Assembly: GCA_934045905.1 (NCBI GenBank)
Contig: OW203762.1
Span: forward strand, 39,719,702-39,783,701
DNA from: Leuctra nigra
Lineage: Eukaryota > Arthropoda > Insecta > Plecoptera > Leuctridae
Reading direction: 5' to 3'
Length of the DNA: 64,000 bases
In this document: positions 34,201-40,900 of the stretch, piece after piece
How the letters are laid out: every line of letters begins with the position of its first letter
How positions within the stretch are numbered: the stretch's first letter is position 1
Notes under the pieces: generated by a model
What the model was told of the DNA's origin: nothing
Seen by the model: only the letters and a program-made list of their open reading frames with translations
Database searches by the model: none
Made by a program: the position numbers and the translations under genes

Positions 34201-34966
34201 GCTTTTGAAACTCTCCTTCTGGTCGCAGATTGTCCTTAGGAATCTTTTGTTTCGGTCTTTCAGCTGGAACGTATTCTGAATGTTGAGGCCTATCGAATTG
34301 ACCTTCAGATTTAAGATTATCTTGTGGTTTCTTGATATCATGTCTTTCCCCTGGTCGATACGGCAGTTTTTCAGGACGGTTAAATTCACCTTCAGATTTC
34401 AGATTATCTTTTGGCTTTGTTTGCTGCCGTCGCTCTGCTGGCTTGTATTCTGGATGGTCTGGTCTCTCGAACTGGCCTTCTGGTCGCAAGTTGTCCTTCG
34501 GGATTTTCTGCTGTGGTCTTTCAGCAGGGACATACACGTCAGGTTTATGCCTTTGAAATTCACCCTCTGGTCTCAAGTTGTCTCTGGGTATTTTCTGGCT
34601 CCTTGAGAAAATCTCCTCTTGCTTCAAATGCTGTAATTTCCATGCTTCTTCAAACATAGCTAATTCTGCACTGGATGAAATAGTCTGCTTCTCTTGACTT
34701 GATGTGCGTGTGGATGTTGACTCCAAATACTTCTCTGCATCTTGTTTTGTCCATGTACGACGTCTTTCGGTTTTCTCGCTCTGGTCAACCTCTAAGCCCT
34801 GCATTTTATTGTCATTTATTGTACCTTTCTGAACACTTGCTGAATGTTGAGTTACGTCACTGGAGGTAGACGATCGTTGCACCTGGAAGTTTTGCGACGA
34901 CGTTTGTGATGTCATCACTTGATGCTCGCGACTTTGACTGTTGGTGATTTGTGTATTGGTTGAGCT
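16238..34966 (-). CDS. Giant SAXO-like gene, exon 5 (18.7-kb exon with the 29-residue repeat array and C-terminus)
   Basis: The acceptor is tttttcag|AGC in phase 0. The frame stays open for 6242 codons to a TAA at 16238-16240. The first 110 or so residues are Ser/Gln-rich with RRRTWTKQDAEKYLEST, a relic of the module seen in exon 4 (RRNTWTKMEGEM). About 195 modules follow with D-N-L-x-x-E-G-x-F invariant, x-Y/F-x-P-x-E-R-P in the middle and K-K-P-x before the next DNL. Charged and proline residues dominate, so an extended, non-globular chain is expected. Six places carry a distinct cassette (EGEW.(V/M)HRSRDDY ... EGQFVD....DDF). The last 406 residues lose the periodicity. A single exon of this size is exceptional, and near-identical repeats raise the usual assembly caveat. 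Confidence 0.85.
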   Translation of the reverse strand, partial: SSTNTQITNSQSREHQVMTSQTSSQNFQVQRSSTSSDVTQHSASVQKGTINDNKMQGLEVDQSEKTERRRTWTKQDAEKYLESTSTRTSSQEKQTISSSAELAMFEEAWKLQHLKQEEIFSRSQKIPRDNLRPEGEFQRHKPDVYVPAERPQQKIPKDNLRPEGQFERPDHPEYKPAERRQQTKPKDNLKSEGEFNRPEKLPYRPGERHDIKKPQDNLKSEGQFDRPQHSEYVPAERPKQKIPKDNLRPEGEFQKRQPDQYSPGKRPEPTKPKDNLWVEGEFERPGHPEYKPAERPKQKRYVDNLKPEGEFDRPESLKYRPAERLEVKKPRDNLKSEGEFERPEKPSIFRPGERAEVKKPKDNLMPEGEFERPSKQVEFRPAERSVITKHEDNLRMEGEWEVHRSRDDYCAVKSERVEVRRHEDNLRIEGQFVDMKYKDDFQVVRGERADVKRPIDNLRPEGNFERPTRQSEFKPGERADVKKPKDNLKPEGEFERPEREKYSPGYRPVATKPVDNLYPEGEFIRPENVVYSPGQRPKVRKHEDNLKPEGEFIRPEHQKYIPAERPKQTIPKDNLRTEGEFDRPDHPKYRPSERPEQKKPKDNLKPEGQFDRPKQSEFIPAERPKQKIPEDNLRTEGEFAKREPQSYSPSKRPEPSKPHDNLRPEGEFERPESAKYRPGERPEVKKPKDNLKPEGQFDRPKQTEFVAAERPKQKIPKDNLHPEGEFDRPDHPEYRPAERPEQKKPKDNLRPEGEFDRPESQKFRPAERPDVKKPKDNLKPEGHFERPEHTEFIPAERPKQKIPQDNLYPEGEFTKREPDQYSPSKRPEPTRPHDNLRPEGEFERPESAKYRPAERPEATKPKDNLKPEGEFDRPEKSPFKPADRPEQKKPKDNLRPEGHFERPEQSEFVPAERPKQKIPKDNLYPEGQFAQREYEQYTSSKRPEATKPHDNLKPEGEFERPESTKYRPAERVEVTKPKDNLKPEGEFEKREKSPFTPAERPTQKKPKDNLRPEGQFERPEQSEFIPGERPKQKIPKDNLHPEGKFERPEQKDYVPAERPKQTVPRDNLRPEGEFERPDHPKYRPAERPEQKKPRDNLKPEGEFERPESQKFRPADRPEAKKPKDNLKPEGHFERPEHTEFIPAERPKQKIPQDNLYPEGEFTKREPEQYSPSKRPEPSRPHDNLRPEGEFERPESAKYRPAERPEQKKPKDNLKPEGQFDRPKQSEFVPAERPKQNVPKDNLRPEGEFDRPDHPEYRPAERPEQKKPRDNLRPEGEFDRPESQKFRPAERPDVKKPKDNLKPEGHFERPEHTEFIPAERPKQKIPQDNLYPEGEFTKREPDQYSPSKRPEPTRPHDNLRPEGEFERPESAKYRPAERPEATKPKDNLKPEGEFDRPEKSPFKPADRPEQKKPKDNLRPEGHFERPEQSEFVPAERPKQKIPKDNLYPEGQFAQREYEQYTSSKRPEATKPHDNLKPEGEFERPESTKYRPAERVEVTKPKDNLKPEGEFEKREKSPFTPAERPTQKKPKDNLRPEGQFERPEQSEFIPGECPKQKIPKDNLHPEGKFERPEQKDYVPAERPKQTVPRDNLRPEGEFERPDHPKYRPAERPEQKKPRDNLKPEGEFERPESQKFRPADRPEAKKPKDNLKPEGHFERPEHTEFIPAERPKQKIPQDNLYPEGEFTKREPEQYSPSKRPEPSRPHDNLRPEGEFERPESAKYRPAERPEQKKPKDNLKPEGQFDRPKQSEFVPAERPKQNVPKDNLRPEGEFDRPDHPEYRPAERPEQKKPRDNLRPEGEFDRPESQKFRPAERPDVKKPKDNLKPEGHFERPEHTEFIPAERPKQKIPQDNLYPEGEFTKREPDQYSPSKRPEPTRPHDNLRPEGEFERPESAKYRPAERPEATKPKDNLKPEGEFDRPEKSPFKPADRPEQKKPKDNLRPEGHFERPEQSEFVPAERPKQKIPKDNLYPEGQFAQREYEQYTSSKRPEATKPHDNLKPEGEFERPESTKYRPAERVEVTKPKDNLKPEGEFEKREKSPFTPAERPTQKKPKDNLRPEGQFERPEQSEFIPGERPKQKIPKDNLHPEGKFERPEQKDYVPAERPKQTVPRDNLRPEGEFERPDHPKYRPAERPEQKKPRDNLKPEGEFERPESQKFRPADRPEAKKPKDNLKPEGHFERPEHTEFIPAERPKQKIPQDNLYPEGEFTKREPEQYSPSKRPEPSRPHDNLRPEGEFERPESAKYRPAERPEQKKPKDNLKPEGQFDRPKQSEFVPAERPKQNVPKDNLRPEGEFDRPDHPEYRPAERPEQKKPRDNLRPEGEFDRPESQKFRPAERPDVKKPKDNLKPEGHFERPEHTEFIPAERPKQKIPQDNLYPEGEFTKREPDQYSPSKRPEPTRPHDNLRPEGEFERPESAKYRPAERPEATKPKDNLKPEGEFDRPEKSPFKPADRPEQKKPKDNLRPEGHFDRPEKSDFVQAERPKQKIPKDNLYPEGQFAQREYEQYTSSKRPEATKPHDNLKPEGEFERPESTKYRPAERVEVTKPKDNLKPEGEFEKREKSPFTPAERPTQKKPKDNLRPEGQFERPEQSEFIPGERPKQKIPKDNLHPEGKFERPEQKDYVPAERPKQTVPRDNLRPEGEFERPDHPKYRPAERPEQKKPRDNLKPEGEFERPESQKFRPADRPEAKKPKDNLKPEGHFERPEHTEFIPAERPKQKIPQDNLYPEGEFTKREPEQYSPSKRPEPSRPHDNLRPEGNFDRPESAKYRPAERVEVKKPKDNLKPEGEFERPQEPEKYKPGERAEVKKPKDNLRPEGEFQRPTKHVEFIPAERNVITKHEDNLRMEGEWQMHRSRDDYSSVTTERVEVKRHEDNLRIEGQFVDLRYRDDFKVVKGERADVRKPCDNLRPEGDFDRPEREKYQPSERPVATKPIDNLKPEGEFSRPEYTKYSPGERPVMKKHKDNLKPEGEFDRPKHSEFVPAERPKQTVPKDNLRPEGQFDRPEHPQYRPAERPEQKKPQDNLKPEGEFDRPVSQKYRPGERPEAKKPQDNLKPEGHFDRPKHSEFVPADRPKQKIPKDNLHPEGEFTKREPEQYSPSKRPEQIKPCDNLRPEGEFERPVSSKYRPGERPEAKKPKDNLKPEGQFNRPKQSEFVPAERPKQNVPKDNLRPEGEFDRPDHPEYRPAERPEQKKPKDNLRPEGEFDRPESQKFRPAERPDVKIPKDNLKPEGHFERPEHTEFIPAERPKQKIPQDNLYPEGEFTKREPDQYSPSKRPEPTRPHDNLRPEGEFERPESAKYRPAERPEATKPKDNLKPEGEFDRPEKSPFKPADRPEQKKPKDNLRPEGHFDRPEQSEFVPAERPKQKIPKDNLYPEGQFAQREYEQYTSTKRPEATKPHDNLKPEGEFERPESTKYRPAERVEVTKPKDNLKPEGEFEKQAKSPFTPAERPTQKKPKDNLRPEGHFERPEQSEFIPGERPKQKIPKDNLHPEGKFERPEQKDYVPAERPKQTVPRDNLRPEGEFERPDHPKYRPAERPEQKKPRDNLKPEGEFERPESQKFRPADRPEAKKPKDNLKPEGEFERPVPCEFVPGERQKQKIPQDNLYPEGEFTKREPEQYSPSKRPEPSRPHDNLRPEGEFERPESAKYRPAERPEQKKPKDNLKPEGQFDRPKQSEFVPAERPKQKVPKDNLRPEGEFDRPDHPEYRPAERPEQKKPRDNLRPEGEFDRPESQKFRPAERPDVKKPKDNLKPEGHFERPEHTEFIPAERPKQKIPQDNLYPEGEFTKREPDQYSPSKRPEPTRPHDNLRPEGEFERPESAKYRPAERPEATKPKDNLKPEGEFDRPEKSPFKPADRPEQKKPKDNLRPEGHFDRPEQSEFVPAERPKQKIPKDNLYPEGQFAQREYEQYTSTKRPEATKPHDNLKPEGEFERPESTKYRPAERVEVTKPKDNLKPEGEFEKREKSPFTPAERPTQKKPKDNLRPEGQFERPEQSEFIPGERPKQKIPKDNLHPEGKFERPEQKDYVPAERPKQTVPRDNLRPEGEFERPDHPKYRPAERPEQKKPRDNLKPEGEFERPESQKFRPADRPEAKKPKDNLKPEGHFERPEPCEFVPGERQKQKIPQDNLYPEGEFTKREPEQYSLSKRPEPSRPHDNLRPEGDFERPESAKYRPAERVEVKKPKDNLKPEGEFERPREPEKYKPGERAEVKKPKDNLRPEGEFQRPTKHVEFIPAERNVITKHEDNLRMEGEWQMHRSRDDYSSVTTERVEVKRHEDNLRIEGQFVDLRYRDDFKVVKGERADVRKPCDNLRPEGDFDRPEREKYQPSERPVATKPIDNLKPEGEFSRPEYTKYSPGERPVMKKHKDNLKPEGEFDRPKHSEFVPAERPKQTVPKDNLRPEGQFDRPEHPQYRPAERPEQKKPQDNLKPEGEFDRPVSQKYRPGERPEAKKPQDNLKPEGHFDRPKHSEFVPADRPKQKIPKDNLHPEGEFTKREPEQYSPSKRPEQMKPCDNLRPEGEFERPVSSKYRPGERPEAKKPKDNLKPEGQFDRPKQSEFVPAERPKQNVPKDNLRPEGEFDRPDHPEYRPAERPEQKKPRDNLRPEGEFDRPESQKFRPAERPDVKKPKDNLKPEGHFERPEHTEFIPAEKPKQKIPQDNLYPEGEFTKREPDQYSPSKRPEPTRPHDNLRPEGEFERPESAKYRPAERPEATKPKDNLKPEGEFDRPEKSPFKPADRPEQKKPKDNLRPEGHFDRPEQSEFVPAERPKQKIPKDNLYPEGQFAQREYEQYTSTKRPEPTKPHDNLKPEGEFERPESAKYRPAERPEVTKPKDNLKPEGEFEKREKSPFTPAERPTQKKPKDNLRPEGQFERPEQSEFIPGERPKQKIPKDNLHPEGKFERPEQKDYVPAERPKQTVPRDNLRPEGEFERPDHPTYRPAERPEQKKPRDNLKPEGEFERPESQKFRPADRPEVKKPKDNLKPEGEFERPVSQKFSPGERPEAKKPIDNLKPEGHFERPEPCEFIPGERPKQKIPQDNLYPEGEFTKREPGQYSSSKRPEPVKPCDNLRPEGDFERPESAKYRPAERPEVKRPKDNLKPEGEFERPREPEKYKPGERAEVKKPKDNLRPEGEFQRPTKQGEFIPAERNVITKHEDNLRMEGEWEVHRSRDDYSSVTSERVEVKRHEDNLRIEGQFVDMRYKDDFKVVKGERADIKKPLDNLYPEGEFDRPETYKYRPGERSDVKKPSDNLRPEGDFERPEHTDFVPAERPKQKIPKDNLKPEGEFVRPQEPAKYLPGDRADVVKPKDNLKPEGEFERPAHTAEFKPAERSIITKHEDNLRMDGEWDIRRRDDYSAVSSERCEVRRYEDNLRVEGQFVDLRCKDDFKVVKGERADIRKPSDNLRPEGEFVRPSQPVEFKPAERSVITKHEDNLRMEGEWEVHRSRDDYSAMMSERVEVKRHEDNLRIEGQFVDLRYKDDFKVVKGERADIKKPSDNLKPEGEFDRPTKQPDCGLGERADVKKPKDNLKPEGEFERPEREKYSPGQRPVATKPVDNLHPEGEFVRPEETKYSPGERSKVKKYDDNLKPEGNFERPSKPEFRPGERADVKKVKDNLKPEGDFDWPSPSNVGPGGRAPIVKHPDNLKMEGNFDRPTPAAFKKGERADIVKHNDNLKLEGNFDRTRATTKGPHKPDVGPGQRATPVKHADNLKLEGQVDYRRSGKSSVAQSSERVVIKRREDNLKLEGEFSHTHVSESVGIVKGERSPIKIHPDNLVLEGEFDRHVHSKDDFPVAKGDRAPIQKPNDNLSVGGGRFTGVSSSKSQFTAVTGERVIQKKHADSLLVGSGSMDMKTTSKESFIGQRKQNVVEQTTSSMNKRKHVESSIFLGDDSTAISRGSYKTSQRTSEQNKNNQSRHQDSKKNVTTETKVLADGSTVTITREVTNIVSGHQAESVASKSLEASSISSQISSKRSSLSHPSSSPIDSRPPSSVLHTESDKSTSSRQSIVSSDSATSRSVQQATLSSSELRQQRHSMMASTSEFRQALSGETKQQTDSRVSEARATAESSGAHHRKNIISSSTAEMNNSVLHRKGMTTSSDALHTVSSAARKSLSNLCQTGQYISNSSQSHDRKSLTALHRQEVQQRTESGASSRRATAWSSSYQQPRPAEKVVRRDNLQVGGSSFYGQSDTTQRVTKSQVCLGEYSSASALQSTSSYKTEFVPRHSGPCPATLLETKQSPFQHKRDTTKHKFYLPKVSN

Positions 34967-37900
34967 CTGAAAAATTAAGAATGCTGTTATACTAGAGTTA
35001 TTCTAGCATTAAAGACTCCTACTGAAAATAAGGATGTAATAAAAAAAAAAAATCAAGTAGGCCCACACATCCTCTCATCTTACCCAGTAATTTAATTTTC
35101 TTTTGCAATACATTGTATAGCGATTAACTTAATTGAATTGTCTGATGATACTGAGCTCAAGTCTGACATCAGAACCATGCAAAAAATAAAAGCTACTGAT
35201 GATCATTTTGTATATCAAAGTATCACAATTATCATGAACTTTTCTTGGTAAATACGTGTCAAAGGTTGACATTTAATACCATATTTTGAGAGTTATAGAC
35301 TTATTAATACTAATTATTAATGGAATGAAAACTACAACTTCAACAACTTTCAACAACTTGTTGAACTTAGGACATTCAGACGAATTAATTTTGATATGAA
35401 AGGACGTGTGAAGTGAAAACAATCCCGCCGAACTATGTTTTGAACCTGGGACTTGACCAATTAGAGCTCTACAAACTGCACTACCACCAGGATGATAGGT
35501 AGGAACGTTTTAATTAGAATATTGAGTCCAGATAAGCTCAAATATGTATACATTTCAACCATCTGGAATGACTCCACTGCACAATTAATTCACCCAATAA
35601 ACATTAAAAATCTTTAAGAATACGTAGGTACTAGAATATTTTCACAATTAGGAATGAACATTGAATTCATTCCTGAATGCAACTACATAGTTGAAACAAA
35701 CTTTGAGCACTTTGACTATCATCACATAAACGGATATTTCCCTATGATACTGTGTTACCCCATTAATCGTTTATAAAACAATGTAACAATTATTAATGAA
35801 AATTTAATTTTGCAATTCACTCACTTGAAATTGTCCGCCCACCGTGAGATTGTCACTGTGTCGCTCGGCTTGTTGTGTGCGCACCACGTGACTGTGCTGC
35901 TTCAGCTCAGCCCGACTGGTAGTCTCCATGTGCATCTCACCCTCCATCTTGGTCCACGTATTTCGACGGATCATCGGTGATCGCTCGCCGGTCTCGCCCG
36001 TAAACTCGGCAGCAGATGTTGTCAAACCTTAAAAATTTACATTGTTATTGTCAGTGTCTATGCAGAGGTTGACTGGGTGGACTGGCCCAGGTGAGGTCAA
36101 TTCTTGTTTTGAAAATCGCTTTTGAAATCGTTTACTAGGTCTTTGAAAACTTGAAAACGTTGAAGGCTAATGCCTAATTATCAACTTTTAAGTGTGAACG
36201 ATTTCAAAACGTGGAGCTCAAGAGTTGATCTTCATGACATTTTTACATGTTCTACAAACGTAGAATCTGAATTACCTACATTAGAAATTATAAAGGACAC
36301 TCGTCATTAAAAAAAGAGTTATAACTTGGTGGTCCCATGGCAATTGAGGCATTGTGAATGCATGAACTATGAAAGAGGTGACAAGGTTTGCCTGGTAATT
36401 ATTTATTGCCATTTCAGATCTTCTTTCCCGTTTCTGAATTTAATCTTTAATTGAATAGTATGTACCTGGCTTCAAGACTTGTTTTAACCCTTAGTCCTCC
36501 CTTTCCACATTTGAATGAGGTGGGGGGTGAATGGAGGGATAACATTTCACTTGCGGCCCACTGTACAAGAACAAGACTGTCTTGCATATAAGAAAATAAT
36601 TAATAAATGCAATATTGGGAGTGTAATTGATGTTAACATACCTGTGAATGTCCCGCCAGTAATGAGATTGTCATCACAACGTCGAATTTGTTCCCTTCTT
36701 TTTGTTGTCTCGCCAGAAAACTCACTTTTCCTTTGTCCAGTAAATTCACCCTCCATACGTAGATTATCCTTGGGTTTGATAGCATCAGGGCGTTTCTCTG
36801 GAGTAAACTCTGAAGTGTGTCGTTTGGCAAACTCCCCTTCCGGTTTTAGATGATCTGGATGTTTAACAATCTCTGCCCTTTCTCCGCGTTTTGAAGTGAA
36901 CTCATCTCTCCTAAATCCAGAAAATTCCCCTTCAAGTTTCAGATGATCTCCATGCTTCACAATTTCTGCTCTTTCTCCTCGAACTGCAGTGAATTCGTCT
37001 CTCCTAACTCCAGAAAAGTCCCCTTCAAGTTTCAGATGATCTCCATGCTTCACAATCTGTGCCCTTTCCCCTTTTGTTGCTGTGAACTCATTCTTCCTCA
37101 CTCCGGTAAAATCTCCCTCAAGTTTGAGTTGGTCCTTCAGCTTCCGCACTTCGACTCTCTCGCCACGGACCACGGTGTAGTCATCGTGATGTTGACTGTG
37201 GCCTTGAAAATCTCCCTCCAGTCGAAGATTGTCCTCGTGCTTGACGATGGCAGCTCGCTCGCCGCGCTCGATGTGCCGGAACTCTTCGTGGGTGCGATGG
37301 GTTCCGTAGAACTCACCTTCTGAGTGAAGGTGGTCCTCGTATTTGTATCTGGAATTTCAATCATTTTTATTAAGTATTTAATCAATGATGAATATGGTCA
37401 CTTGATCAAATCTACCATCAGTTTTCATTATTTATCATTCCCTCTACTACTGGCCTGTGACATTGCAATGGGTGGAGTGAGTGTTGGAGTGTTGGCTACC
37501 TTGGTTCGGTAAGATTGCACTTGCACCGAGGTTAATACTTAATGGGTTCCAACATAATTATTCATAGTAGGTAGTTCATGCCATTTTCAGAGGCTGAGAT
37601 GGTTGGGTGTAGTGTGGTGAAGAGAACTCCACCTATACAGTCACTTCAGTCAATGGTCTTAGAAGGGTGGAGGAAGCCTGTAATGTAATATTATTAGATA
37701 ATACATAACCAGGGGCCCCTGGGATGTTTTGAATGGAGTCAATAGGTATGTAGGTACCAACTTCCCTATACAAATGTCAGGTTTCCTCTCCACTCCACCC
37801 TTCTAAATCGTCATCATTGCCGAATTAGATTTTACTGGTAACATTATCATTTAAATAATTAACAATCAATGCTGACTATGTACTACTACACAAACAATGT

Positions 37901-40900
37901 CAATTGACAAGCTTACAGCTCGTAGGTACGGTCATGGAAATAAGTTCCTGTATTGTATTGTATTGTATTTTATTATCATCCCGTGGACAAGTACATTATA
38001 CATGTATGGGTATCGTCAGTTGTTGAGTAAGATATAAGATATAAGATGTACAAGTTATAACAAAATATTTACAAGTCAGAACATTGACAGTTTTATGTAC
38101 AGTTATAAATAAATAAAACTGATAAAAATTAATAATAATGAAACTAACATATAGAAAGATAAATAAAACTAGTACTAGTAGAACTAAAGATGATTGACAC
38201 TGAAGAGTTGGTGTCGCCCTCCTTTCCCCTTTCCATGCATTTACGTTAGTTTAGTTTATGCATGCCCCTGCCCCTCCAGTAAAAAGTGTGAAAATAAACC
38301 ATAAATTTATAAAGCAAGAATGGATTTCACCAGGAATTAAAAATTCGGCAAAGAACCTAAAATTTCTTTATCAGCTACAGCTTCACTACAAAACTGAAAA
38401 ATTAATAACAAAATACAAACTCTATAAAAAAATTTACAAAAAAACTATAAAAGCAGCAAAACGACTGATAATAAACAAAAAAATAAAGGAGAAATCAGGT
38501 ATTGATAGAACAAAAACCATATGGGAGATAGTGAAAAGGCACACTAATAAGTCAAAGATTCAACAAAACAAAAACATTGTCATAAATCATGAAAACCAAA
38601 CTATCAAAGATCCCATAAAAATTGCTAATATTCTAAATAAAGACTTCGCTAACATAGCCCAAAACCTTGATGTAAATTCTTCAGAAAATGCGTTTAATAG
38701 GCATTTAACTAAAGCAAAGCGACCCGTAAATTCATTTTTCATGGACAGTACATGCGATACAGAAATAATTCAAATTACATCAAAGCTAAAAAACAAAAGG
38801 TCAGCTGGAGTAGACAACCTCCCAACTTGTATATTAAAGAAAATTGTTACGAATATCTCTCTACCGCTAGCACATATTTTTAACGACTGTATTGATAAGG
38901 GAACCTTTCCAAAAAAACTAAAAATAGGTAAAATCACACCGTTGTTTAAGAAAGGGGATAGAAATAAGTCGGAAAACTATCGACCGATATCAATTCTACC
39001 CAGTATATCAAAAATTTTTGAAAAATTAATTCACACTAGAATAATAACATACCTTGAGAGGGAAAAACTTCTTACAGAAAGCCAGAGCGGATTTCGGAAA
39101 AATAAATCGACGACTAACACAATAGATAACTTCATTCAAAACACTATAAAGGGATTAGAGGATGGTGAACAAACCATTGGAGTTTTTTGCGACCTGGCAA
39201 AGGCCTTTGACAGTATTAACCATAAAATACTATTAAGTAAACTGGAATATTACGGAGTCAGAGGACCTGCCCTAGATCTACTCAAATCATATATGCAAGA
39301 TAGGGTGCAACAAGTTGAAATTACACATATGAATGAAAAGAGAGAGGAAATAAAACATTTATCAAATCCAGAACCTATAATAAATGGTGTTCCACAAGGT
39401 TCAATCCTAGGTCCACTTTTATTTATAATTTACATTAATGACCTCCCCGACACAATTGTAGCTTCAGAAATCTACGCAGATGACACAAATATTACAATTA
39501 CAGGCAAAACCAAGCTAAATCTTGAAGAAAATGCAAAATGTACTCTGTCAAATGCAACAAAATGGTTTTATGATAATCATCTGCTAATTCAAGAAACAAA
39601 AACAAATTATATGCATTTCAAATTAAAAAATGTAATAAATGAAACACCATTAAAAATTGTTATGTCAAATAAAAACGAAACTAATTATCTAAGGGGAGTT
39701 GAGCAAACTAAATTTTTAGGAATCATTATCGATAAAAATCTAAACTGGAAAAGTCACTGCCAAAACTTGTTAAGTAAACTCAACTCGGCATATTTCTCTT
39801 TAAAAACCATCGTAAATTTAACAAACACTAAAACGGCGAAATTAGTATATTATGCAAATATCGAATCACATATACGGTATGGGATTCAGTTCTGGGGCAA
39901 CTCAACTGATGCATCCAAAATATTTATACTTCAAAGAAAAGCAATTCGGGCTCTATTTGGACTCAAATACAAAAATAACACTTACATCAAGCCAGATTGC
40001 AAACAACATTTTGTAAAACATAAAATTTTAACGATGCCTTGCTTATACATTCTAGAGTCGATACTTGCAATTAGGTCCCAAGAAGAATTAATACAAAACA
40101 ACAGTGATATTCATAAATACAACACCCGACAGAAAAATAACTTTCATGTAGATAGGCACAGGTCAACATGTACTCAAAAAAACTCTCTATTTTTCAAAAC
40201 AAAAATGTATAATGCCCTGCCTAAAAATTTAAGAGATATACAAAAATACTCGCTGTTCAAAAAGCAAGTGAAAGAACTGTTAGTAAGTAAGGTATATTAT
40301 TCGGTAGATGAGTTCCTGCTAGACAAATAAAAATAAACATATGTTTAATAATAACAACAATAATATTATTGTCATTATATTATTATTATTATTAAAATTA
40401 TTAATTATTAATATTATTGTGTACCTGTCTAATTTCATTTTTTGACATTGAATCTCGTGAATGTGTAATAAATAATACTATGTAACTAGATTTAAAATAT
40501 AACTGTAGCATGTAGATGTTAATTTATTTTATTTTTTTAATTGCAATGCTATTAAATATGTACTAGGTTACTAGATTTAGTTCGATGTAACCTTTCCACA
40601 TACTCCACTGAATGGTGTCGACCATAGGAGTCCTTTCAAATGTATGTACCTCTTTAAAATGTACTCATTGAATATGGAAATAAAACTGAACTGAACTGAA
40701 CTGAACTCGACCCTTGTCACTGGAAAAGTTGCTTGAATGTGGAGTGGTTAGGGGAGAGGGTGGTGGGGATGGGGAGGGGGGGGGGGGGTTGAACGAGATC
40801 ACCCGACACCCATTAGCCTAGTAGCAGAGCATACTAGTATATTATACCACATAAAAGTTGCCATTGTCAAAGTTTAGTCAATCGAACCATTTACCCATTG

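Noticed and set aside
17460..34620. CRISPR-like array of regular repeats
   Set aside because: The units are contiguous 87-bp coding repeats with no unique spacers, in animal DNA.
16268..34659. Dozens of open frames of 60-255 codons on the plus strand and in the other minus frames across the repeat array
   Set aside because: They recur with the same 1566/2634-bp spacing as the coding repeat and are its shadows. Only the 6242-codon frame continues through the whole array, joins the upstream exons in phase and has a protein-like conserved core.
16238..34966. Titin-like or structural muscle protein
   Set aside because: There are no Ig or Fn3 domains. The 29-residue charged/proline module and the SAXO cysteine motif point elsewhere.
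38258..40330. Cellular gene inside the intron
   Set aside because: The YADD box, the PQGS motif and the microsatellite tail identify a LINE reverse transcriptase.
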